From contig OY992541.1 of assembly GCA_963921195.1 (NCBI GenBank), positions 15,358,012 to 15,422,011 on the forward strand: DNA of 64,000 nucleotides, in the 5' to 3' direction. Source of the stretch: Pegoplata infirma. Its lineage: Eukaryota; Arthropoda; Insecta; Diptera; Anthomyiidae. The notes under the pieces were generated by a model. The model did not search any database and had not been told where the DNA came from. It was given only the letters and a program-made list of their open reading frames with translations. The position numbers were made by a program, and so were the translations under genes. Shown piece by piece: positions 1 to 10,500 of this stretch. Every line of letters begins with the position of its first letter. Positions within the stretch are counted from its first letter, which is position 1.

Positions 1-3000
1 TTGCCCCAAATACTTAAGACGACGTTTCATCAGACCCGGACATTCACACAACAAGTGCCTCACTGACTCCTCCTCCTCCACTTCCCCACAACTTCTGCAA
101 AAGTCCCTGTCAGAAATTCCCATACGAACGGCCATTTGGCCGATTATACAGTGTCCCGTCAGTACTCCTACTAATAGGCTAACCGTCCGTTTGCCAAAGG
201 TAAGAAGGCTTTCTGTCCTCTTATGATCCGGCAGTGGCCACATGGTCCGCGATATCCTGCACGTGGTCAGCGATATCCACCTATCCCTCATCATATTCCC
301 CGATATCCTATCAATTTCGTTCATCAACTCCACTATAGGAACCGAGATATCCGGTTCGACACGTTCCCCCACCGACTCGGAGCCACCTCTTGCACACTCA
401 TCAGCTAATTTGTTACCAGCGACCCCACTATGTCCAGGGACCCAAATTAGCTCGACTGTGTGCTGACCGATTCGATGAAGGGATTGTATACAATTACTAA
501 CAATTCTCGATTTCACAGTGTGTGACCCTAAGGCCTTCAGAGCTGCGAGACTGTCCACAAAAATGTTGATGGCGCAAGGACTTAGGTCCTTTGCCATAAT
601 CATCTGCGCGGCCCTGTCAATCGCAAAAACCTCGGCCTGGAAAACGCTACACTTGTCCGGGAGCCTCACTGAGGCCCTGTTTCCGAGGCATTCAGAGTAT
701 ACCCCCGAACCCGTACCCATCTCCATCTTCGATCCGTCCGTGAAAATTGAGATCGCATTCCCCGTTATAACAGAGTTTGCCGCCCAGTCTTCCCTAGTTG
801 GTATTTTGATTTCGAAGTTCCTATTAAAGTTCGTCTGCGGTGAGATATAGTCGGTTTTCCCTTCCAATTCCGACCCGCCCACCGTACCTAATATGGTCGA
901 GTGTCCCCAAGAGCGTTGCTTAAGCATTTGTGACTCTCTTAACCTAAGAGCCGATTTTGCTGCTGTGCTCTTGATGTAGATATCTACGGGCTGAATGTTT
1001 AGTATCACTTCCAGGCCGGCCTGGGGTGCTGATCTAATAGCACCAGTGATACCCACGCACGCCAGTCGCTGTACCTTCTGTAGGTTGCAGAGATATGATT
1101 TCTTATCCGCTGCTTTCCACCACACAAGGGCTCCATAGGTAAGTATTGGTCTAATTATCGCACCATACATCCAATGGATAATATACGGTTTTAGACCCCA
1201 CCTTCTTCCGAAAGTTCTTCTGCAGGTGTAAAAAGCACATAACGACTTTTTCATCCTTTCCTCCGTATTCCTTTTCCAGGAAAGCTTTGAGTCCAGGATT
1301 ACACCCAGGTATTTCGCCTCATTAGATAGTTCTAGGGTGATTCCATCTAGTTTGGGAAGAACAAACCTGTCTATCTTAGTCTTTTTCGTGAACAAGACTA
1401 GTTCGGTTTTTGAGGGGTTGATTCCCAGACCGTTATTCCTTGCCCACGTCAAGAGTATCTTAAGTGCTGATTCCATGAGTTCACTAATCGTTGGCAAAAA
1501 CTTACCTCTGATTAGGATCACAACGTCATCAGCATAGGCAACCACCTTGATACCCATTTCGTTGAGTGACTCGAGGATTTCATTTATTACAAGATTCCAC
1601 AGAAGAGGAGAGATCACCCCCCCCTGTGGTGTGCCCCTTGTAACTACTTTCCTCGCTTCACCATCACCTATCTTCGAGTTAATCGCCCTGCTTTTCAGCA
1701 TGTTGCCCGTCCATAGAGTAATCTGTGTGTCCGTGCCCGTCTTCCGTAGGGCATTAAGAATTGACGATATTTTGACATTGTTGAACGCGCCTTCCACGTC
1801 CAGAAATGATGCCAAAACGTACTCTTTTTTGTGAAGAGTATCCTCAATCAAACCGACAACATCACTCAAAGCCGTCTCAACAGACCTACCCTTAAGATAG
1901 GCGTGTTGGGCCTCGCTGAAGTTGTCTGATGTGAGGATACTTCTCACATATACATCTACCAGTCTTTCCAGAGTTTTCAATAGAAACGATGACAGACTGA
2001 TAGGTCTGTAATCCTTTGCGGTATTGTGGTTTATTTTTCCCGCCTTGGGAATAAAGACCACCCTAACCTCCCTCCATTCGGAGGGTATATATCCCGATGC
2101 CAGGCTCCCCGTAAAGATACGAAGTAGCCATGGCATGATTATCCCGAGGGACTCCTGCAAGAGTGCCGGAAAAATACCATCAGGCCCTGCCGATTTGTAG
2201 GGCTTGAAGGAACGTACCGCCCACGTTATCTTGCGTTCGTCCACCATCGTTTTGATGAATTCATTAGTCGGAATTGCAGCTGGTGAAAGTGTACCCAAGG
2301 GAGTTTCTCCCTTCACCTCGTCTCTGCAACCCGGAAAATGGGTATCCATCAGAAGTTCGATGGTTTCCTGACTGCTTTCTGCAAAGGATCCGTCCGGTTT
2401 ATTAAGAAATCCTGGTGTGCTGGGATCCTTAGAAAGAACTTTACGGAGTCTCGCCGCTTCCGTAGTCCCCTCCAATTCTCCACAGAAGTTGGACCAGGAT
2501 TCTCTTTTCGCCTTTCGGGTTTCCTTCTTAAAAGCATTAAAACTAAGACGATAGTTCTCCCAGTCTTCCGCCGTGTTATCTTTCTTTGCCTTATTAAAGA
2601 GTTTCCTACTTTCTGTCCTCAGAAGCTTGAGCCCCGGGGTCCACCATGGTTGATGGATCTTCTTCGGAGGCAGGCGCTCTGGACAGGATTTAAGATAAGC
2701 TTCCCTAAGGGTGTTCGTCACTAAACAAACAGATTCCTCCAAATCCTGTATGCTGACCGGCTTATCCATTTCTGGGGCCGGTAGTGCTCTAACAAGGCTT
2801 CGGAATTTAACCCAGTTCGTTTTCTTGGGGTTCCTATAAGGGATCCTACTCTTCATTGAGAGATCAATGCTGAAGAGTATCCAGTAATGGTCAGAAAAAG
2901 AGCACTCGCTAGATACCCTCCAGTCTGAAATTCTAACCGAGTCCGTATTTGAGACCAAAGTTATATCAATAACTTGTTCCCTAATTGAGTTATAGAAGGT

Positions 3001-3534
3001 CGGTTTATTTCCCTTATTACATATAACTAAATTAGTAGATAGAAGGTAATCAAAAAGGGACTCACCTCGCCTGTTGATGTCAGTGCTTCCCCACAATGTA
3101 TGGTGAGCATTGGCATCTCCACCTACCACAATATCCTGGCCCTTATCCGTGCAGTACTCGATAAGAGTTCGCAGATGCTGTGCTGGGGGGTCGTCCTCAT
3201 CGTACGGCAAGTACATGGACGCAAGGATTAGTGTTGGCATCCCCTTGCGTTCGAGCGCTGCCACCGTTAGATCGCCATGACTGTAATGAGACAGAAGAAA
3301 TAAATTAATACCTTTCCTATACAAAATGCAGCTTCGCAACCTACCTTCACCAGATGGAGAGATGAGCATGAATTTCTGTGACTTCAATCCCCGAACCCTG
3401 TTTGCAAGCAACCAGGGTTCTTGAACTAAAGCCACGTCTATCCCGTCCCTCTCCATGAAACGCAGCAATTCGTCCGTAGCTGCTTCACAATGATGCAGAT
3501 TAATCTGCACCACCTTCATGCAGCTAGGAGTCAT
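1..3534 (-). CDS. LOA-like ORF2 polyprotein: endonuclease, reverse transcriptase, RNase H (partial, runs off left edge)
   Basis: Encodes the enzyme for target-primed reverse transcription. I translated most of the 1178 codons, including all key domains, and saw no stop or frameshift; no in-frame stop is evident in the rest, and the frame is still open at base 1. APE-type endonuclease: residues 1-245, with QEPWLL at 38-43 (catalytic Glu39), GDANAHH from 139 (Asp140, Asn142) and SDHYW from 214 (Asp215, His216). Reverse transcriptase: about 430-760, with YADD at 667-670 (bases 1525-1536). RNase H: FTDGSK around Asp933, then Glu968 and Asp994, so the acidic triad is present. C-terminus: Cys1146, Cys1149, His1160 and Cys1165 form a likely zinc knuckle. 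The start ATG overlaps the ORF1 stop as ATGA, suggesting termination-reinitiation. Clade from recalled family features. Confidence 0.93.
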   Translation of the reverse strand, partial: MTPSCMKVVQINLHHCEAATDELLRFMERDGIDVALVQEPWLLANRVRGLKSQKFMLISPSGEGRLRSCILYRKGINLFLLSHYSHGDLTVAALERKGMPTLILASMYLPYDEDDPPAQHLRTLIEYCTDKGQDIVVGGDANAHHTLWGSTDINRRGESLFDYLLSTNLVICNKGNKPTFYNSIREQVIDITLVSNTDSVRISDWRVSSECSFSDHYWILFSIDLSMKSRIPYRNPKKTNWVKFRSLVRALPAPEMDKPVSIQDLEESVCLVTNTLREAYLKSCPERLPPKKIHQPWWTPGLKLLRTESRKLFNKAKKDNTAEDWENYRLSFNAFKKETRKAKRESWSNFCGELEGTTEAARLRKVLSKDPSTPGFLNKPDGSFAESSQETIELLMDTHFPGCRDEVKGETPLGTLSPAAIPTNEFIKTMVDERKITWAVRSFKPYKSAGPDGIFPALLQESLGIIMPWLLRIFTGSLASGYIPSEWREVRVVFIPKAGKINHNTAKDYRPISLSSFLLKTLERLVDVYVRSILTSDNFSEAQHAYLKGRSVETALSDVVGLIEDTLHKKEYVLASFLDVEGAFNNVKISSILNALRKTGTDTQITLWTGNMLKSRAINSKIGDGEARKVVTRGTPQGGVISPLLWNLVINEILESLNEMGIKVVAYADDVVILIRGKFLPTISELMESALKILLTWARNNGLGINPSKTELVLFTKKTKIDRFVLPKLDGITLELSNEAKYLGVILDSKLSWKRNTEERMKKSLCAFYTCRRTFGRRWGLKPYIIHWMYGAIIRPILTYGALVWWKAADKKSYLCNLQKVQRLACVGITGAIRSAPQAGLEVILNIQPVDIYIKSTAAKSALRLRESQMLKQRSWGHSTILGTVGGSELEGKTDYISPQTNFNRNFEIKIPTREDWAANSVITGNAISIFTDGSKMEMGTGSGVYSECLGNRASVRLPDKCSVFQAEVFAIDRAAQMIMAKDLSPCAINIFVDSLAALKALGSHTVKSRIVSNCIQSLHRIGQHTVELIWVPGHSGVAGNKLADECARGGSESVGERVEPDISVPIVELMNEIDRISGNMMRDRWISLTTCRISRTMWPLPDHKRTESLLTFGKRTVSLLVGVLTGHCIIGQMAVRMGISDRDFCRSCGEVEEEESVRHLLCECPGLMKRRLKYLGQ

Positions 3535-5099
3535 TTTTGCGCTTCGTCTTTGGGAAGAATCATCTTCAGATGATTCAACCCGAACTTCACATCGCCTTTG
3601 GAGAGACGCAGAAGACGCAAGGACTCTGAGCTGATTTTTAGCCAGAGATCCTTACCGTCTCCCTTGTCCCTCACACGCCCCCTGATGATTCTCCAATCAT
3701 CAGAACCAAGCCCCTTATTTTGGCGTTTAAGCAGCGTAAGTATGGATTCATCCTCTATAACTGGAGGAGGAATCCACACCTTTACTGTGGCCTGATAAGG
3801 AACCTGATCAACAGGGACGACCTCTACCTTCATCCCAGGCCAAAGGTCATCAAGACCGTGGATGCAGGTTTTGAGAAAGCTTAGCGCTTTATCATTGCTG
3901 CAGCCCACGATCTTGATGCCCTTATTCCACTTGGCGTGGTCAAATTCAGTGAAAGAATCATCTTCACTGTCTTTGAGCGCGTCAACTAGTGACCTTAGGA
4001 TCCGTTCCTCTATAAGCAGCCACCTGTCCGTAGCCATCCTGCCTTCTGGATGACTTCGGTCAATAATGGCTACTTGTAGCTCAGGTGCTGATGTCAAGCT
4101 AGTTGAAGGTTTCAACCTCTTTCCCTCAGACACCTGTGTTTCACCGGATCTTTGCCGCTTGCCACCAGATTTGGAGGTGTTCGCCTTGGAGCCTGCAGTA
4201 CCACCTTTGTTCGAGGTGTGTACGGCTTGCTCCTTCGGTTTACCATCTCCATTTCTGGCTTCATTGGTAAGACCCCCGCAAATCTTTGCACCGCCCACAG
4301 CCTTACCACGTGATGTGGAGGGACGTGTGTCCAGTATCGCCGATTTAGCGGGCGTGATCTGTCCGGATCCACGAGGAACTGTGGAGTCCGTTTTTCGCAC
4401 ATCGGAGATGCTATGGCGCACAGACTGATCTGAGGTCGTCATAGCTTGGCACCGATCTTGTGCTTTAACGTTTGGCGAGTCATCCATGCTGGGTGTATTC
4501 ATTCTTTCGTACACCCGAACATGGAATTCGTGCTTGCGCCTTAGACGCTTATCCCTTGTACTTAAGGTAGCTGGATCTCGTTGAGCCAACTTCCTCAAGT
4601 ACCTGAGAGAGCGCCTATAGCCTGCCAAACGTTTTGTGTCATCCTTCACCTGGGCGGATGCAGAGGCGGTGGCTTCAATTGCAACACCCTTGACCCCTTG
4701 TACGGACTCAGAAATAACGCTCTCCTTACAAACCGGTCTGGGGGACAACAACAAGTTATCCTCCTCGTCGGTACCAAATAAGGCGAGGTCATCCAAGCCC
4801 GACAGTTGATCATTGGTATCACAATCTGAAACCACATCCATGTTATCCTGCCTGGTGAGTGATGACGGTTTTTCTACCTCAGTAGCATGTCCGCTGTCCA
4901 AGCCTGAGGTAGGCGCCTGGACAGTAGTTGGGGCAGACGAGTTTGGGACCTGCAAATATTGAGCCCCGGCCATGGAACCTTCATGTGAGGGCTCCATGGG
5001 TGGATTGGCAGACGAAGTCTGCGTACCACTTGCAGATTTTAATTTGAATAGTGAACTCATCATAGGGGGGGGGGGGGGGGGTAGGTAACCTTTAGTCAT
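3531..5099 (-). CDS. LOA-like ORF1, gag-like RNA-binding protein, 522 aa
   Basis: Probable nucleic-acid-binding partner of the retrotransposon RNP. Residues 1-15 contain a proline run encoded by a homopolymer; about 15-150 is low-complexity and acidic; about 150-200 is strongly basic and likely contacts RNA; about 350-522 is a folded C-terminal part (WLLIEERILRSLVDAL, then GIKIVGCSNDKAL and WPGMKVEVV) resembling DUF4780, which I associate with LOA-clade ORF1. No CCHC knuckle is seen. The stop TGA shares bases with the ORF2 ATG. The start at 5099 is supported by the other copy, which begins at an equivalent ATG (55196) and also reads on into Pro-rich PMMS. Complete here; its paralogue at 55196 is broken. 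Confidence 0.9.
   Translation of the reverse strand: MTKGYLPPPPPPMMSSLFKLKSASGTQTSSANPPMEPSHEGSMAGAQYLQVPNSSAPTTVQAPTSGLDSGHATEVEKPSSLTRQDNMDVVSDCDTNDQLSGLDDLALFGTDEEDNLLLSPRPVCKESVISESVQGVKGVAIEATASASAQVKDDTKRLAGYRRSLRYLRKLAQRDPATLSTRDKRLRRKHEFHVRVYERMNTPSMDDSPNVKAQDRCQAMTTSDQSVRHSISDVRKTDSTVPRGSGQITPAKSAILDTRPSTSRGKAVGGAKICGGLTNEARNGDGKPKEQAVHTSNKGGTAGSKANTSKSGGKRQRSGETQVSEGKRLKPSTSLTSAPELQVAIIDRSHPEGRMATDRWLLIEERILRSLVDALKDSEDDSFTEFDHAKWNKGIKIVGCSNDKALSFLKTCIHGLDDLWPGMKVEVVPVDQVPYQATVKVWIPPPVIEDESILTLLKRQNKGLGSDDWRIIRGRVRDKGDGKDLWLKISSESLRLLRLSKGDVKFGLNHLKMILPKDEAQK
5065..5081. repeat. 17-base G homopolymer inside ORF1
   Basis: A run of 17 G on the plus strand (17 C in the coding strand) encodes the proline stretch near the ORF1 N-terminus. 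The equivalent place in the right copy is an imperfect C-rich stretch (CCCCTCCAACCCAACC), so the pure run is an expansion in this copy. It is a slippage hotspot: length changes other than multiples of three would separate the ATG at 5099 from the rest of ORF1. Confidence 0.95.
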
Positions 5100-5278
5100 G
5101 CCATTCGCGATTTTCTGCCGAGGACGTAAGAGTGAGAAAGCCCGCTCTTGCGACCCGACAGAACCTCAACTAATGTACACTTAAGCTCCCGCATCGCTTC
5201 AAGATTGTTACCAGTGGCGGGAGCTTTTACTACGATAATATTTATTCTACTACGATTTAATTGCAAAGAGAACATCAT
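5096..5278 (-). CDS. Short upstream ORF overlapping the ORF1 start (60 aa, uncertain)
   Basis: From ATG 5278 an open frame of 60 codons runs to a TGA that overlaps the ORF1 ATG as ATGA, the same arrangement as between ORF1 and ORF2. The peptide resembles nothing I recognise. It may be a chance frame in the 5' UTR, or part of a reinitiation leader. The right copy does not preserve this stretch, so coding cannot be tested here. Confidence 0.2.
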   Translation of the reverse strand: MMFSLQLNRSRINIIVVKAPATGNNLEAMRELKCTLVEVLSGRKSGLSHSYVLGRKSRMA

Positions 5279-5404
5279 TCTTGTCCATACCTTCAAATAT
5301 CCTAATATCTATTCCTAAAATTTTCTGTTCAGCAATTAAAAAAAGCCAAAAAACCATTTTTTTAAGATTGGTTGAAAAAATACATATTGTTTTGGTTTTA
5401 TTTT

Positions 5405-5958
5405 TATACCCTCCAACTACAGTATGGGGGTATACTCACTTTGTCATTCCGTGTGTAACGCATCGAAATATCGGTCGGGGACCCCATAAAGTATATATAT
5501 TATTGATCAGTGATCGATTCTAAGACATTTTAGCGATGTCCGTCCGTCCGTCCGTCTGTCCGTCCGTCCGTCCGTCCGTCCGTCTGTAGTTAACACGATG
5601 CAGTCCAAAATAAAATAGCTAGACCCTTCAAGTTTGGCACAAATATGTCTTATGTTCCTAGGCAGGTTAAGTTCGGAAATTGGCCAAATCGGACCAGGGG
5701 GAAAAAAGTTCCCCCTTGCAGAACTAAACCAACCTCTAAAAAAATACACTTTTTTACATGTTTTTTTTGTATTTTTGTTAATTAAATGAAACATTTGGTA
5801 TATTTATCGCGATGGGAAGGTGCTCTCAACGTCCCCCACTGACCCCCCCCCACAAAAAAAAAGAAACGCCCCTGACAAATTTTTGTTTTTAATTTTTTTT
5901 TTACATTTTGGAGGGTATAATAGATTCGGCACAGCCGAATTTAACACTCTCACTTGTT
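5405..5958 (+). mobile_element. INE-1/DINE-1-like non-autonomous element
   Basis: Begins with TATACCCTCC, carries CCCATAAAGTATATATAT, GATCAGTGATCGATT, then an interrupted GTCC microsatellite (5538-5584), and ends with GGAGGGTAT, an inverted pair GATTCGGC/GCCGAATT and ACTTGTT. This order matches what I know of Drosophila INE-1/DINE-1 (Helentron-type) elements. It shares design with 13884-15015 and 58434-59521 but its interior is diverged. No coding capacity. The family name is by recall. Confidence 0.7.
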
Positions 5959-6465
5959 TAAGTTAATGTTAGGTTCTGAGTTTGAATAAATTTGCATCTT
6001 ATGCATTAATATTTCAAATAAATCCACCCCAGCGCCACCTATCTGGTCCATTCAAAAATATATTTTTTTTGACGTAACATACATATAATCTGAACTGCTG
6101 TCCAATCGTACTTAATTTTAGAATTTGTTTAAAAGCTTAATACCAGCGCCATCTACCGGTAGCAAATGCAAATAAAAACTCATAAAAGCTTGAACCATAT
6201 CTATGGTGTAATTTTTAGTTGGATAGATCTCATAGTAACAGTTGCACACACGATTTTATATATGACGATATGGCATTGCACTTTGGCACTCTTTTGGGTA
6301 ACCCTGTTGTGAAACAGGGTGTTTCAAGTTATGATATTCTGAAAGCCTACATCCTCTACTATGTTTTCTCAATTGAACTTTTATTGATCAGACAAATAGT
6401 TTAGGAGATATAATTTTTTAAACACCAGAATGGTACTTTGGCCCACTGTGCGTTGTAGCGAAATC
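5959..6465. other. AT-rich sequence without recognised gene
   Basis: Unique-looking AT-rich DNA. A phrase AGCGCCATCTA or close variant occurs twice (about 6031 and 6147), hinting at a decayed repeat. A 61-codon open frame at 6219-6404 shows no recognisable domain and is taken as chance. Confidence 0.5.
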
Positions 6466-6541
6466 GACCAAGGGTTTTGGTGGGAATCGACCCCCTGTTT
6501 CATAGGCTAGCACGCTACCAACTAGCCTACAGGGGCCCCCT
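6466..6541 (-). repeat. tRNA-derived (SINE-like) segment
   Basis: Read on the minus strand it contains an A-box-like TAGGCTAGTTGGTAGCG and a B-box-like GGGTCGATTCCC about 35 bases later, the spacing of a Pol III internal promoter. The ends do not pair as an acceptor stem, so a functional tRNA is unlikely. One of five such segments in the window. Confidence 0.5.
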
Positions 6542-6659
6542 CTTCTTAAAAAACATATAACAAGAAATCACAAAAAAAAATATTTAAAAAAATTTAAGTT
6601 AACTACTATTTTCGTTAAAAATATATAAACAATAACACTGCTCTACACGGTTTTTGCAC

Positions 6660-6965
6660 AGACATATTGAATACATTTTCTAAAGTATTTTGACCTCCTG
6701 AACACGAATCTGTCATCAGAAAAGTTGTATCAAATCGCCTTCTCGAGATTTAGGCATTTTAATTTTTTGTGGACCAAGCCCTCAAAACCAAAATTTTTTA
6801 ATATTGAAAAAGTGTAAGTTAAAGTTAATATTAATATTTTTTTTATTTGAACATGGTCCACAAAAATTGAAAATGGCTATATCTCGAGAAGGCGATTTTA
6901 TACAATTTTTTTTTTTATGACAGATTAGTGTTTAGGAGGCAAACATTTTTGGGAAATGTGTTTTA
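6660..6965. repeat. Short foldback (inverted repeat) element
   Basis: CAAATCGCCTTCTCGAGAT near 6730 returns as the reverse complement ATCTCGAGAAGGCGATTTT near 6890. The pairing extends outward through GTGGACCA/TGGTCCAC and ATCTGTCAT/ATGACAGAT, giving arms of roughly 100 bp around an AT-rich loop. Ends and target duplication were not resolved. Confidence 0.7.
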
Positions 6966-7084
6966 ATTTTTTTTTTAATTTTACCAAAAAAAAAACATAA
7001 AAATTGGTACTAAAAAATTCATGAAAAAAGTATGCAAATTTGGTTCAAAGCTTTGATTTCTTTTGCAAATATTTCTGCATATAC

Positions 7085-7430
7085 TTACACAGAAAAAAAA
7101 ATTGTCAATACAATTAATTTCATTGTAAATACAATTAAACATTTAATTGAAACTGAGCCTACATTGGATTTTGTCAATACAACAATGACATTTGTAACTT
7201 TTGGAAAAAAAAAATCAACTTCATTCATTGTTATATTAACAATGAAATTAATTGAAAAATTTGTAAAATCTAAAAATAGAATAAAAAATAATCTGAAATC
7301 TAAAAATAGAATAAAAAATAATCTAAAAATAGAAAGAAAAAAATTAAATAAAATATCTACCGCCATCTGGCATCGAACCCGCAACCTTTGTGGTACGCGT
7401 CTAGCACACTACCACTGTGCTATCCTTATA
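7085..7430 (-). mobile_element. tRNA-derived SINE-like element
   Basis: The minus-strand head has A box TAGCACAGTGGTAGTG and an exact B box GGTTCGATGCC (match to GGTTCGANNCC) 36 bases apart, followed by an AT-rich body with a direct repeat of a 24-bp stretch at 7267-7324. This is tRNA-like head plus unrelated tail, the SINE plan. No acceptor-stem pairing was found, so it is not called a tRNA. The tail end is not resolved. Confidence 0.6.
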
Positions 7431-7559
7431 CTTATTTTTATTTGACTAAACGTCATATTTAAAGCACCCGAGTAAAAAATATTATATCAATATATATAAA
7501 AGAGTGTGGTGACTGACTGACTGATTGGCAATAATCATCGCCCAGCCCAAACCGCTGAA

Positions 7560-10500
7560 GCTAGAGACTTGAAATTTGGAATGTAGGTTCGGCTCCCGAC
7601 AAAACCACCCACTAAGAAGGGATTTTTGGAAATTCCGATTCTAAGGGGGCAAAAGGGGGAAAATAGGGCCCTTTGGGGGATTTTGTATCTTTTGAACTAA
7701 TAGTCCTAGAAACTTCAAATTTGAACTCTAGGATCCTCTCGCGGAAATAAAATTTCGAAAAAAATATTTTTGGAAAATTCCGCCTCCAAGGGGGGAAAAT
7801 AGGGCAAATTGGTACATTTTTTATATTCTAAACAAATGGTCCCAGAAACTTGAAATTTGAAGTCTAGGACCCTCTCGGAAATAACATTTTGAAAAAAGTA
7901 CTTTTTTTTTAAATTCCTGTTTTAAGGGGGACAAAAAGGGGGAAAATAGGGCAATTTGGTGGATTTTGAACTAATGGTCCTAGAAACTAGATATTTGGAC
8001 TATAGTATCCTCTCGGGGAAAAAACATTTTTTTACTAAAATTTTTTCACTCAAAATTTTTTTTCACTCAAAATTTTTTCACTCAAAATTTTTTTTTACTC
8101 AAAATTTTTTTTTTTACAATTTTTTTTCCACTCAAATTTTTTTTTTTTACTCAAAATTTTTTTTCACTCAAAATTTTTTTTTTACTCAAAATTTTTTTTC
8201 ACTCAAAATTTTTTTTTTTACAATTTTTTTTTCACTCAAAACTTTTTTTCACTCAAAATTTTTTTTCACTCAAAATTTTTTTTTTACAATTTTTTTTTAC
8301 TCCAATTTTTTTTTACTCAAATTTTTTTTTTTCTCAAATTTTTTTTTTCTCAATTTTTTTTTATTAAAATTTTTTTTCACTCAATTGTATTTTATTCAGT
8401 TTTTTTCTCAATTTTTTTTACTTAAATTTTTTACTTAGAAGGTGTTTTCACCCAAATTTTTTTTACTCAATTTTTTTTACACAAAATTTTTTTCGCTTAA
8501 TTTTTTGACTCAAATTTTTTACTCAATTTTTTTTTTTCTCATTTATTTTTTTATTTTTGGGAATTTATTGATTTAATCACTTAAATTTAGGGGGAAATAG
8601 GACAATTTTGAACATTTCGATCTTCTGAACTAATGGCCCAGTAACCTAAAATTTGGACTATAGGATCCTCTCGCGGAAATAATACTCTAAAGAAAGTATT
8701 TTTTTTTTAAATAAGAAGGGGAAATGGGGGGAAAAGGGCAATATGGTACATGTTCTATCCTTTGACCTAATGGTCCTAGAAACTTAAAGTTTGGACTATA
8801 AGTAAGAAAAAAAACATTCTGAAACAAAGTTTTTTTTTTTAATTCTGATTCTACGGGGTTGAAAGGGGGAAAGTAGGGTAATTTGGTACATTTTGTATCT
8901 TCTGAACTAATGGTCTTAGGTTGTAAGTGGCTGCTGACGTTTTACGTCAACACACGTAGACTCTGAGGTCCATTGCGAACTAATGGTCTTAGAAACTTAA
9001 AAATTTGGACTATATTATCCTCTCGCGGAAATTATGTTCTGAAGAAAGTATTTTTTGAAAATTTTTCATTCAAATTTGGGGGGGGGGGGGCATAGGACGA
9101 TTTTGAACATTTTCTATATTGTGAACTAATGGTCCCAGAAACCTGAAATTTTGACTATAGGATCCTCTCGCGGAAATAATATTCTAAAGAAAGTACTATT
9201 TTAAAAAGGCACTTCTTTGGTACATATTCTCTTTTCTGACCTAATGGTCCTAGAAACTTAAAGTTTGGACTATAAGATCCTCTCGCGGAAAAAACATTCC
9301 GAAACAAAGTTTTTTTTTTTCAATTCCGCTTCTAGGGTGGTAAAAAGGGGGATAATAGGACAACTTGGTACGCTTTGTATGTTCTGAACTAGTTTTCTCA
9401 GAAACTTAAAAATTTTGACTAAGTATGAGATCCTTCGCGAAAATAACATTGTAAAGAAAGTTCTATTTTGAAAATTTCGCATCTAAGGGGGAAAGGGGGA
9501 AAGTAGGGTAATTTTGTGTCTGCTAAACTAATGGTCGTAGATCCCTGAAATTTGGACTGTACGATCCTCTCGCGGAAATAACTTTCTGAAAAAAGTACTT
9601 TTTGAAAATTCCGGTTTGTATCTGCTAAACAAATAGGACTGCACGATCCTCTCGCGTGGACTGCACGATCCTCTCGCGGAAATAACATTCTGAAAAAAGT
9701 ACTTTTTTGAAAATTCCGCTTTAAAGGGGGAAAAAGGGGAAGGTAGGGCAATTTTGTATCTGCTGAAAATATGGTCCTGGATACTTGAAATTTGGAGTGA
9801 ACGATCCTCTCGCGGAAATAACATTCTAAGGGAAGTACTTTTTCAAAATTCTGGGGGAAAATGGGGAAAGTAGGGCAATTTTGAATCTGCTGAGCTAATG
9901 GTCCTTAACACTTGAAATTTGAACAGTACGATCCTTTCGCGAAAATAACATTCTTATAGAAGAACTTTTTCAAAATTCCTCTTCTACGGGGAAAAAGGGC
10001 CAATTTTGTATCTGCTGAACTAATGATCCTAGATACTTGAAATTTGAACTGTACAATCCTCTCGCGGAAATAATATTCTAAATGAAGTACTTTTTGAAAA
10101 TGCCGTGGGAAAAAGGGGGTGAGTGGGGTAATTTTGAATCTGCTGAACTCATGGTCCTAGATACTTGAAATTTCAACTGAACGATCCTTTCGCGGAAATA
10201 ACATTGTTAAAGAAAAACTTTTTTAAAAATTCCGCTTCTACGGCAAAAAAGGGGGAAAGTGGGGCAATTTTGTATCTGCTAAACTAATGGTCCTAGATAC
10301 TTAAAATTTGAACTGTACGTGGGGGTGGGGGGTAGAAGGGGTTTAATAGGGCAATTTTGTATCTTCTGAACAAACTCAAAATTTTGGATCTGGATGCTCT
10401 CGCGGAAATTATTTTTTGAAAAATATACTTTTTTGAAAATTTTGGTTTTAAGGAGGCCCAAAAGGGGGAAAATAGGGCAATTTGCTAAACTTTAAACTAA

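Larger units (their letters stand above)
1..5278 (-). mobile_element. LOA-like non-LTR retrotransposon, left copy (3' end outside window)
   Basis: Two adjacent minus-strand ORFs (ORF1 3531-5099, ORF2 from 3534 to the left edge) form a non-LTR retrotransposon. ORF2 has an endonuclease, a reverse transcriptase with YADD, an RNase H domain and a terminal Cys/His motif; ORF1 ends in a domain resembling DUF4780. That combination is what I know from the LOA clade of the I group. The same proteins recur, broken, at 55196-63837. The 5' boundary is uncertain: homology to the other copy starts at the ORF1 ATG, and the sequence upstream of 5100 is not shared, so 5278 is only the start of an upstream ORF. 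No stop or frameshift is seen in either ORF, so this may be a young copy. Confidence 0.9.

Noticed and set aside
4066..4428. 120-codon plus-strand frame
   Set aside because: Antisense to ORF1 of the LOA-like element and mirrored at 55839-56240 in the other copy.
7370..7430. Possible functional tRNA gene
   Set aside because: A and B boxes are good but no acceptor stem forms; a SINE-like tail follows.
7956..8438. 160-codon Phe-rich open frame
   Set aside because: Product of poly-T microsatellite-like sequence.
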